This document shows, piece by piece, positions 1 to 5,486 of a stretch of 15,702 nucleotides of DNA (the first letter of the stretch is position 1; each line of letters starts with the position of its first letter). The stretch is from the NCBI GenBank assembly GCA_007133745.1, contig SLMC01000155.1:1-15702 (forward strand), given 5' to 3'. The notes under the pieces are model-generated. The model did not search any database. It had not been told where the DNA came from and worked only from the letters and a program-made list of their open reading frames with translations. The position numbers and the translations under genes are program-made. The DNA comes from Kiritimatiellia bacterium (GTDB taxonomy: Bacteria > Verrucomicrobiota > Kiritimatiellia > UBA8416 > SLMC01).

Positions 1-158
1 CGCCAGCCGCTTTTGACCGGATCGCGCAGCCAATGGTACATTCGGTCGGCGTCGTGTTCCCAACCTTTGAAGTTTTCGCGCAGAATCTGCTGGGCCTGGG
101 CAATGCGTTCGGTCGCAAGCGTTGCTTCCGGACCCTGTATGGTTCGTATTCTCAGCAT
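1..158 (-). CDS. 5' part of an unidentified gene, possibly a GNAT-type acetyltransferase (runs off left edge)
   Basis: Reading leftward from an ATG at 158 gives an open frame of 52 codons with no stop before the window edge, beginning MLRIRTIQGPEATLATERIA. An in-frame TAA lies seven codons upstream, so this ATG is the only convincing start; the Shine-Dalgarno is weak. The pattern of a basic beta strand, an amphipathic helix (ERIAQAQQILRENF) and then LRDPVK reminds me of the N-terminus of GNAT-like proteins found beside acetylpolyamine deacetylases. Only this fragment is visible, with no acetyl-CoA-binding motif, so the function is a guess. The fragment reads away from the radical SAM gene's 3' end and in the same direction, so the two could be co-transcribed across a 292-base gap, though that gap contains hairpins. 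Confidence 0.45.
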   Translation of the reverse strand, partial: MLRIRTIQGPEATLATERIAQAQQILRENFKGWEHDADRMYHWLRDPVKSGW

Positions 159-450
159 AACTTCGCCGTTAGCGCCTTAATCATGCGTTGCCACCATAAA
201 AAACAAGAAATTTCAGTGCAATGCAAAGGGGGTGTTTCGTTTCGGGTTTCAGTTCGGCCTCTGAGCAAGCTCAGGTTTTTCTGGATTGAGAGAATATCAA
301 TGGTTTCAGGTGTCAGGGTTTAGCATGCTGCCCTCCAATATTTGTTCCGGCGTAGTATCCGAACGAAGCCGAATGCGATGTTTCCCTGAAACCTGAACAC
401 TGAAACCTATTTCCCAACCTTTGGGTTGCGGGCGACAGCCCGCCTTGGCC
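159..450. other. Intergenic region with imperfect TTTCAGG inverted repeats and small hairpins
   Basis: I see no convincing gene here. GGTTTCAGGTGTCAGG at 302-317 is an imperfect inverted match to 385-407, which reads CCTGAAACCTGAACACTGAA and then ACC; the outer 8 bp (GGTTTCAG/CTGAAACC) are perfect. A third TTTCAG lies near 247-252. A small hairpin CTGAG-CAAG-CTCAG at 262-274 (approximately) is followed by GTTTTT on the plus strand, although no plus-strand gene precedes it. Next to the stop codon of the radical SAM gene, GCGGGC (428-433), loop GACA, GCCCGC (438-443) forms a perfect 6-bp stem. It lacks a U-tract in the minus direction, so it is at best a weak terminator. Confidence 0.5.
428..443 (-). 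terminator. GC-rich hairpin just downstream of the radical SAM gene (weak terminator candidate)
   Basis: GCGGGC at 428-433 and GCCCGC at 438-443 form a perfect 6-bp stem with a GACA loop, starting 7 bases beyond the stop codon at 451. In the direction of transcription it is followed by a second short CAACC/GGTTG stem but not by a run of T. It may slow polymerase or protect the 3' end. Classification as a terminator is inference. Confidence 0.3.
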
Positions 451-1806
451 CTACGCTTTCCGCTTCCGTTCCTTTTTCTTGTTGAGCATGTCCCAGAGCG
501 ATCCGGTATAGCCCATTTTATGAAGATAGCGCAGGACGCTGTCGAGGGCGTCGGGCGGGAAAATCCAGTTGCGGCGCTTGGCGAATGCGCGGGTCAGGGT
601 TTCTTCCAGCCAGCCGCGGTCGATTTCCGGCGAAAGATAGTAAACCGGTTCGAGCAACGGGGTGTCGGGCGCGATGATGCCTTCGCGGATGGCCAGCTCG
701 GCCAGGGGCGTGTGCGGCACGATGCGAATGCCCATGAAGGCGAAGATGACGGCTGGGTCGAGGCGTTCGAGATTTTTCAGGCTTTCTTGAACTGTTTCGC
801 GCGTTTCGCCGGGGCCGCCGAACATGAAGAAGTGGGCGGTGGCCACGCCGTGCCGGACAAAAAGGTCGTTGCAGGCGACGACGTCGTCGAAGCTGAAGTC
901 TTTGCCGAGTCCGCGCAGTGTGGTGTCGCAGGCGGCATCGGACCCGATTTCGGCGGATTGCAGGCCGACCTGGCGCATGGCGGCGACGCTGGCGTCGTCG
1001 AGTCCGCCGGGCTTGAAGAAGGCGGTCCAGGGCAAGGTCGAGCCGCGCCGGGCGAGCTCGGCGACGAGCGCTTTGTAGCGGCCGCCGGGGTCGTTGAAGA
1101 CGGAGTCGGTCAGGAAAACATAGCGGGCCTGATGCTCGCGGGCGAGTCGTTCGAAGTCGTCGGCGACATCCGCGGGGCGGCGGTCGCGAACGGCGTGGCC
1201 TTCCAGATAGGGGTAGGAGCAGTAGACGCAACGGAAGGGGCAGCCGCGCTTGGTTTGGACGGAGGCGACGGTTCCGCTGTCGAGATAGAATTTCATGATG
1301 GCGGGATCGTAGGCGGCGGACGGGATGGCTTCGCCGTCGAGGGCGATGCCGTCGAGGACGGTTCCGCGGGGCGGCGGATTCCCGGCGGCGATGGCGTCGG
1401 CCAGCTCGACGATGGCGCGTTCGCCTTCGCCTTTGACGCCGTAGTCGGCGCCGATAACGGTCATGAGCGTTTCGGGCAGGATCGAGAAGGCGGAACCGCC
1501 CAGAACGACGGGCGCGTCGGATCCGCGGCGAACGGCTTGGGCGATGTCGCGGACGGCATCGATGTAGCGTTGTTCGTTCATGAGGTTGACGTTGTCGATG
1601 TTGCGCATGGAGAGCCCGATCAGACCGGGCTGTTCGCGACGGGCGGCGTCGGCGATGGCGTCGAGCGAGAGGTCGGCATGGAGAAAGTCGACGTGGACGG
1701 TTTCATGGCCGGCCGCGCGCAGAGCGGCGGCGACCATGGCCAGGCCGAGCGGGAAGACGGGGTAGGGGGTTTGGGTCACGTTGGTGGATATCAGCAGTAA
1801 CTTCAT
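451..1806 (-). CDS. B12-binding-domain radical SAM protein, substrate unknown
   Basis: The product is 451 residues. The N-terminal part (about 1-145) is a Rossmann-like cobalamin-binding-type domain: hydrophobic strand MKLLLIST, then FPLGLAMVAAALRAAGHE, and a VVLGGS glycine turn at 100-105. The classical DxHxxG cobalamin motif is not clear; the corresponding stretch reads VDFLHADLS. The radical SAM core carries CPFRCVYC, giving the three 4Fe-4S ligands Cys189, Cys193 and Cys196. FMFGGPGET (328-336) is the glycine-rich strand that contacts S-adenosylmethionine. IRIVPHTPLAELA (360-372) is typical of the MiaB/HpnR-like B12-SAM group. Members act as methyltransferases or in lipid, cofactor and natural-product synthesis; I cannot assign a substrate. 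The tail is lysine-rich. The start is set by the domain beginning at residue 1, although no good Shine-Dalgarno precedes it. Confidence 0.85.
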   Translation of the reverse strand: MKLLLISTNVTQTPYPVFPLGLAMVAAALRAAGHETVHVDFLHADLSLDAIADAARREQPGLIGLSMRNIDNVNLMNEQRYIDAVRDIAQAVRRGSDAPVVLGGSAFSILPETLMTVIGADYGVKGEGERAIVELADAIAAGNPPPRGTVLDGIALDGEAIPSAAYDPAIMKFYLDSGTVASVQTKRGCPFRCVYCSYPYLEGHAVRDRRPADVADDFERLAREHQARYVFLTDSVFNDPGGRYKALVAELARRGSTLPWTAFFKPGGLDDASVAAMRQVGLQSAEIGSDAACDTTLRGLGKDFSFDDVVACNDLFVRHGVATAHFFMFGGPGETRETVQESLKNLERLDPAVIFAFMGIRIVPHTPLAELAIREGIIAPDTPLLEPVYYLSPEIDRGWLEETLTRAFAKRRNWIFPPDALDSVLRYLHKMGYTGSLWDMLNKKKERKRKA

Positions 1807-1882
1807 TTTCGGGCTTTCGGGTTTGAGCGGGAGACATAGTCTTCTCCCATGTTTTCAGCCGCGCATCGTTCTAATCCACCAG

Positions 1883-1971
1883 AGATTAGGGCAAAAGATT
1901 AAGGCGAAAGATTAGGGCTCAAGACGCGAACCCCTTAATCTTTTGCCCTAATCTTTCGCCTTAATCTTCCC
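1883..1971. repeat. Inverted repeat made of 3 + 3 tandem 13-base units (copy 1)
   Basis: The left arm is three consecutive 13-mers: AGATTAGGGCAAA (1883-1895), AGATTAAGGCGAA (1896-1908) and AGATTAGGGCTCA (1909-1921). An 11-base centre follows. The right arm is three inverted 13-mers: CCTTAATCTTTTG (1933-1945), CCCTAATCTTTCG (1946-1958) and CCTTAATCTTCCC (1959-1971). Two registers pair perfectly: 1895-1917 with 1946-1968 (23 bp), or 1883-1904 with 1933-1954 (22 bp). The right arm is identical over 39 bases to 12311-12349. No open reading frame is associated. It could be a small non-autonomous mobile repeat, a protein-binding array or an RNA hairpin; the sequence does not decide. Confidence 0.85.
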
Positions 1972-2239
1972 TTGCCCACTTCATTGCGGGACGCCTGCAC
2001 CACTTTGGGAAAATCCAACCGAATCTTGCGACAATACCCTCGCCTTGACATGTCTTCTGCTCAACTCATTGACAACTCTACATTTAGTGGATCATGAAAA
2101 AATAACCGCAATATTTGGTATAAAAGGGCTTGATGTTGTTGTGAGGATCGGGTTTAATGCGTGTTTAATTTTCATGTGGAACGGCATGTGTTTTTTGCGG
2201 ATGATTTTACAGGCGTGTCAACAGCGCTTTCAAGCAGGC

Positions 2240-2244
2240 GGGAG
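2240..2244 (+). promoter_or_regulatory. Ribosome binding site that fixes the nrdD start
   Basis: GGGAG lies 9 bases before the ATG at 2254. The frame is open further upstream to a GTG at 2161, but that GTG has no Shine-Dalgarno and the extra 31 residues do not belong to the ATP-cone. I therefore use ATG 2254. Confidence 0.7.
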
Positions 2245-2253
2245 ACGAGCGAC

Positions 2254-4983
2254 ATGAAAAAAGTCAATGACATGACGGCAACGGAATTTGACGGTTTTCG
2301 GAAGCGATCGTCCGTGGTGGCGCCATTTCGCAAGGAGAAAATCGAGCGGGCGGTCCAGTGTGCCGCCGAGGCGGTGGCGCGCAACACCGACTTGCCGCTG
2401 AACAAGGCTTTGGCCGGCAAGATAGCCGATGGCGTGGTGGATCAGCTCAATCGGCCGGCCAGCGAATACTACATTTATCCGGACGAGAAAGGGCTGCGTA
2501 TCCCGAGCATCGAGGACGTGCAGGATCTCGTGGAAATTCTGTTGGCCGAAACCGGGGAGACGATGATTCTGGCGGCGTTCAAGCGCTACCGCAAGAAGCG
2601 CGATATGGCCCGCAGCCGGATTCGCGTGAGGGGCGGACGCGAAGACGGCAACGTGGACGTCACGGATGCCGGTTTGCTGCTTGTGGAGTCCGCCACGCAA
2701 AACCTGACGCTGCCCTGGGATCATCGTCGGATCGTGGAGCAGTTGCTCAAGACAACCGACTTGTCGGCGGAGGCGTCCATTGCCGTGGCGAAGTCGGTGG
2801 AGAACTGGATCATTGCCAGCGACATCAAGGCGGTCAATACCACGCTGATTCGCGAGCTGGTCAACAACGAGCTGATGGAACGCGGGCACAGCGATCAACT
2901 GCGCGACCTGTCGCTCTACCGCGTGCCCAGGGAATTCATGGAAAAGCTCATGTGGGTGAAGTCCACCGAGAACAGCAACATTGTGAACAACAATCCGGAA
3001 GCGGTCAACCTGGGCATTGCCGAGCTGGTGCTGAAACAGTGGGCGCTCGACACCATCTTCAGCGCCGACGTCAAGCGGGCGCACGATACGGGCGCGATTC
3101 ACGTGCACGATTTGGGCTATCCGCACCGGGTCTACTGTTCGTCGCATTCCATCGAGTATGTCAAGAAATACGGGTTGCGCAAGCTGGTCAACCTGAACAC
3201 GGAATCCAAGCCGGCGAATTCGGCGTCGGTGCTGACGGGGCACTTGAACACGTTTCTGGCGTCCATGCAGGCCAACTATGCCGGGGCGCTGGGCATCGCC
3301 TACATCAACGTGTTTTACGCGCCGTATCTCGAGGGCAAGAGTCCCGAGGAGATCAAGCAGGTGGCGCAGGAGCTGATCTTCAACGGCGCCCAGAACGCCT
3401 TTTCGCGCGGCGGCCAGACGCTGTTTCTCGATTTCAACATTCATACCGGTGTTCCGGCCTATATGCGCAACGTGCCGGCGATCGGACCGGGCGGCCGTTA
3501 CATGCTGCGTTTGGCGGACGGACGCACCGCGCCCTTGACGGAGGTGTTGCGGACCGATCGCGACAGCAGCGGCTACCGGCTCATGGACCTTTATCATGAC
3601 GCAGGGGGCGGCGCGCGGCGGCTGGTCCTGCGCGAAATCGGCGACGGCAAAGGCGGCGTCGTTCGCGATGCGGCCGTCGAGGCCGCGCTGCGCGAGGCGG
3701 GCGAAGCCATCGTGACCTATGCCGACTATGTGAACGAAGCGCAAGCGTTTTGCCGCGCCTTGCTCGAAGTCTGGTCGGATGGCGACCGCAACGGGCGCGT
3801 GTTCGAGTTTCCCAAGTGCGATTTCCATGTCAGCGAGGAAACGTTCGAGGATCCAGAGCAATATGCGATTTTCCGGCAGGCCTGCGAGCTGGCCGGCAGG
3901 AACGGCTCGACGTATTTCGTGTTCGATCGCGATGAGGTAACGCTCTCGGCCTGCTGCCGTCTCCGCACCACGATCGAGGATACGCGCATGCTGCGCCATC
4001 CCGAATGCATGCGGTTCTGCGGATTTCAGAACGTGACGATCAATATTCCCCAGGCCGCCTATCGGGCGGCGCGCCGCGGCGACGGACGGGTGCTTGAAAA
4101 CTTTTACGACGAGTTGGACCGCACCATGGAGCTGGCGGTCGAGGCGCATCTGCAGAAGAAACGGAAGATTCGGGACATGATCCAGGCGCCGGGCCATCCG
4201 CTATGGCAGATCGGTCAGGAATCCTGCGACGGCAAGCCGTACGTGGACCTGGACGCCTGCACCTACATTCTGGGCCTGATCGGCGTAAACGACGCCGTGC
4301 ACTTTCTGATCGGCGAACAGTTGCACGAGAGCCGCGAAGCGATGACGCTGGCCCTGAAAATCGTGGCGCACATGTATTTGAAATGCAGGCGACTGGCTCG
4401 CAAGCACAAGCTCAAGTTCACCCTCGAGGAGTCGCCGGCGGAAAGCGCCGCCCGCCGCCTGGCCAAGACCGACCTGGTTTATTTCCGGCGTGAAGCCCGC
4501 GAGACCATCAAGGGCGACAGCGAGGATGTGGCCTACTATACGAATTCGGTCCATCTCTCCGCCGACGCCGATGTCTCGCTGGTGGAGCGTATTCGTCAGC
4601 AGGCCAAGTTTCACAGCATGATCGAGTCGGGCGCTATGACCCACGCCTTCGTGGGGGAAGAACGGCCGTCGGCTGAGGCGATCGGGCGGCTGGTCAAGGA
4701 TGTCATGTTTCGGACGCAAACGGCTCAGTTGACCATTTCGCCCGAGTTCACCTATTGCAATCACTGCAACCATAACATGCGCGGTCTGCTGGAGGCGTGT
4801 CTTCAGTGCGGGTCGAGCGACGTCGTGGGCGAAACGCGGGTCGTCGGCTATTTCAGCAAGATACAGAACTGGAACAAGTCCAAGCGCTACGGCGAACTGG
4901 TTGCCCGCCATCGGGGCCGCTATGCGGTGGAAACGGCCGAGACAACCGGGACGGCCGATCAAGCCGCATTGGTTTCAGCGTGA
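2254..4983 (+). CDS. nrdD: Anaerobic (class III) ribonucleoside-triphosphate reductase
   Basis: This oxygen-sensitive glycyl-radical enzyme reduces ribonucleoside triphosphates to deoxynucleotides. The product is 909 residues, longer than typical members of about 600-720. An ATP-cone allosteric domain spans about 20-115, and a second ATP-cone-like segment about 152-212 (LPWDHRRIVEQLL to IRELVNNELMERG). The catalytic barrel follows, with NNNPEAVNLG, AIHVHDLGYPHRVYCSSHS (281-299), SRGGQTLFLDFNIHTGVP and SACCRLR (565-571). About 73 extra residues (416-488) interrupt the usual PAIGPGG-to-YVNEAQ junction. The C-terminus has a four-cysteine zinc site (Cys835, Cys838, Cys849, Cys852) and the glycyl-radical loop RVVGYFS with Gly865. 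Activation requires the radical SAM activase NrdG, not seen here. A CxxC redoxin gene starts 13 bases downstream and may be its reductant. Identity is secure; the exact NrdD subtype is not. Confidence 0.96.
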   Translation: MKKVNDMTATEFDGFRKRSSVVAPFRKEKIERAVQCAAEAVARNTDLPLNKALAGKIADGVVDQLNRPASEYYIYPDEKGLRIPSIEDVQDLVEILLAETGETMILAAFKRYRKKRDMARSRIRVRGGREDGNVDVTDAGLLLVESATQNLTLPWDHRRIVEQLLKTTDLSAEASIAVAKSVENWIIASDIKAVNTTLIRELVNNELMERGHSDQLRDLSLYRVPREFMEKLMWVKSTENSNIVNNNPEAVNLGIAELVLKQWALDTIFSADVKRAHDTGAIHVHDLGYPHRVYCSSHSIEYVKKYGLRKLVNLNTESKPANSASVLTGHLNTFLASMQANYAGALGIAYINVFYAPYLEGKSPEEIKQVAQELIFNGAQNAFSRGGQTLFLDFNIHTGVPAYMRNVPAIGPGGRYMLRLADGRTAPLTEVLRTDRDSSGYRLMDLYHDAGGGARRLVLREIGDGKGGVVRDAAVEAALREAGEAIVTYADYVNEAQAFCRALLEVWSDGDRNGRVFEFPKCDFHVSEETFEDPEQYAIFRQACELAGRNGSTYFVFDRDEVTLSACCRLRTTIEDTRMLRHPECMRFCGFQNVTINIPQAAYRAARRGDGRVLENFYDELDRTMELAVEAHLQKKRKIRDMIQAPGHPLWQIGQESCDGKPYVDLDACTYILGLIGVNDAVHFLIGEQLHESREAMTLALKIVAHMYLKCRRLARKHKLKFTLEESPAESAARRLAKTDLVYFRREARETIKGDSEDVAYYTNSVHLSADADVSLVERIRQQAKFHSMIESGAMTHAFVGEERPSAEAIGRLVKDVMFRTQTAQLTISPEFTYCNHCNHNMRGLLEACLQCGSSDVVGETRVVGYFSKIQNWNKSKRYGELVARHRGRYAVETAETTGTADQAALVSA

Positions 4984-4996
4984 CGGGGAGTAGACT

Positions 4997-5464
4997 ATGG
5001 CCAAGCCGTTTCAAGTGTGGGTCTTCGGGAAAAAAGGGTGCGACAAGTGCGCGGTGTTGAATCAGCGGCTCGACAAGCTTTTGGCCGACGAGCGCTGGAG
5101 CGCTTTCGAAAAGACCTATTGGGATGTGGAAACCCAAGAGGGCATTGTCGCTTTCTGCGAGGCGGAATGCGTCAATCCTCAGCGCATTCCGGCCTTTCTT
5201 GTTGCGCGCCTGAACGAGACTTCGGGCGTTTATGAGCCCGTTCCGGCGCCCTGTCCCGGAAACAGCGAACCGCCGAACGGTCATGCTCGGCTTTATTCCT
5301 GTCTCGGCATGCAGACGGACTATAGTCGCGCCGGCGGCGGGGTGATCACGCCTAAAATGATCGCCGCCATCTTGCAGGAAGCCGTTTCGGCCAATTTCCC
5401 CGATATTCACCATGGGCGGGACGTCCATGCCACGAAACAATGGGCCAAGACGTTTTCTGGATAA
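4997..5464 (+). CDS. NrdH/glutaredoxin-like thiol redoxin, probable NrdD partner
   Basis: The product is 155 residues. It opens with a thioredoxin-fold strand FQVWVFGKKGCDKCAVL carrying a CDKC active site (Cys15, Cys18), followed by an amphipathic helix. RIPAF contains the likely cis-proline Pro65 that packs against the active site. It is about twice as long as classical NrdH or glutaredoxins; residues beyond about 75 hold further cysteines (Cys86, Cys102) and no motif I recognise. It starts 13 bases after nrdD behind a GGGGAG ribosome binding site, so the two are surely co-transcribed. Some class III reductases use formate, whereas others (for example those of Neisseria bacilliformis and Methanosarcina barkeri) use thioredoxin or NrdH-type redoxins. 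By position and motif this protein is a good candidate for the second type; that link is inference. Confidence 0.8.
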   Translation: MAKPFQVWVFGKKGCDKCAVLNQRLDKLLADERWSAFEKTYWDVETQEGIVAFCEAECVNPQRIPAFLVARLNETSGVYEPVPAPCPGNSEPPNGHARLYSCLGMQTDYSRAGGGVITPKMIAAILQEAVSANFPDIHHGRDVHATKQWAKTFSG

Positions 5465-5475
5465 CCGTTTTCAAC

Positions 5476-5481
5476 AGGAAG
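5476..5481 (+). promoter_or_regulatory. Ribosome binding site that fixes the histidine kinase start
   Basis: AGGAAG stands 5 bases before ATG 5487. An earlier in-frame ATG at 5412 lies inside the redoxin gene and would require a 53-base overlap without a good Shine-Dalgarno, so ATG 5487 is preferred. Confidence 0.65.
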
Positions 5482-5486
5482 AATTC

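Larger units (their letters stand above)
1807..2253. other. Divergent intergenic region between the radical SAM gene and nrdD
   Basis: These 447 bases separate two divergently transcribed genes and should contain both promoters. A GGGAGA/TCTCCC inverted repeat (1829-1834 and 1843-1848) lies in the leader of the radical SAM gene. The large 13-base-unit inverted repeat occupies 1883-1971 and is listed separately. From about 2040 the composition becomes AT-rich. TTGACA occurs at 2045-2050 and 2069-2074 and TATAAA at 2119-2124, but no pair has proper -35/-10 spacing, so I do not call a promoter. I looked for an NrdR box pair, an FNR-type TTGAT-N4-ATCAA site and a riboswitch fold and did not find one by eye. 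A 70-codon open frame at 2045-2257 is not convincing. Confidence 0.6.

Noticed and set aside
33..323. 96-codon plus-strand frame at the left edge
   Set aside because: Its first part is antisense to the better-supported minus-strand fragment at 1-158, and the rest runs through repeat-rich DNA.
421..1800. Long plus-strand open frame of 459 codons opposite the radical SAM gene
   Set aside because: It is the antisense shadow of a gene with clear domains, and its translation is low-complexity Gly/Ala/Val/Asp without motifs. GC-rich coding DNA often leaves such frames open.
1883..1971. CRISPR-like or telomere-like array
   Set aside because: The 13-base units are contiguous without spacers, are only three per arm and are inverted about a centre, so this is not CRISPR. 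TTAGGG-like words are coincidental.
2040..2253. NrdR boxes, FNR site or riboswitch upstream of nrdD
   Set aside because: Expected for a class III reductase gene, but no sequence close enough to the consensus was found by eye.
2045..2257. 70-codon plus-strand frame (TTG start) ending in an ATGA overlap with nrdD
   Set aside because: The overlap is suggestive of coupling, but there is no Shine-Dalgarno, the start is TTG, the composition is not coding-like and it runs through the AT-rich promoter zone.
3499..3717. Intein in NrdD
   Set aside because: Ribonucleotide reductases often host inteins, but this insert is about 73 residues and has no Cys/Ser start or terminal His-Asn splice motif.
2230..4197. 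655-codon minus-strand open frame opposite nrdD
   Set aside because: Antisense to a secure NrdD; no recognisable domain and no ribosome binding site.
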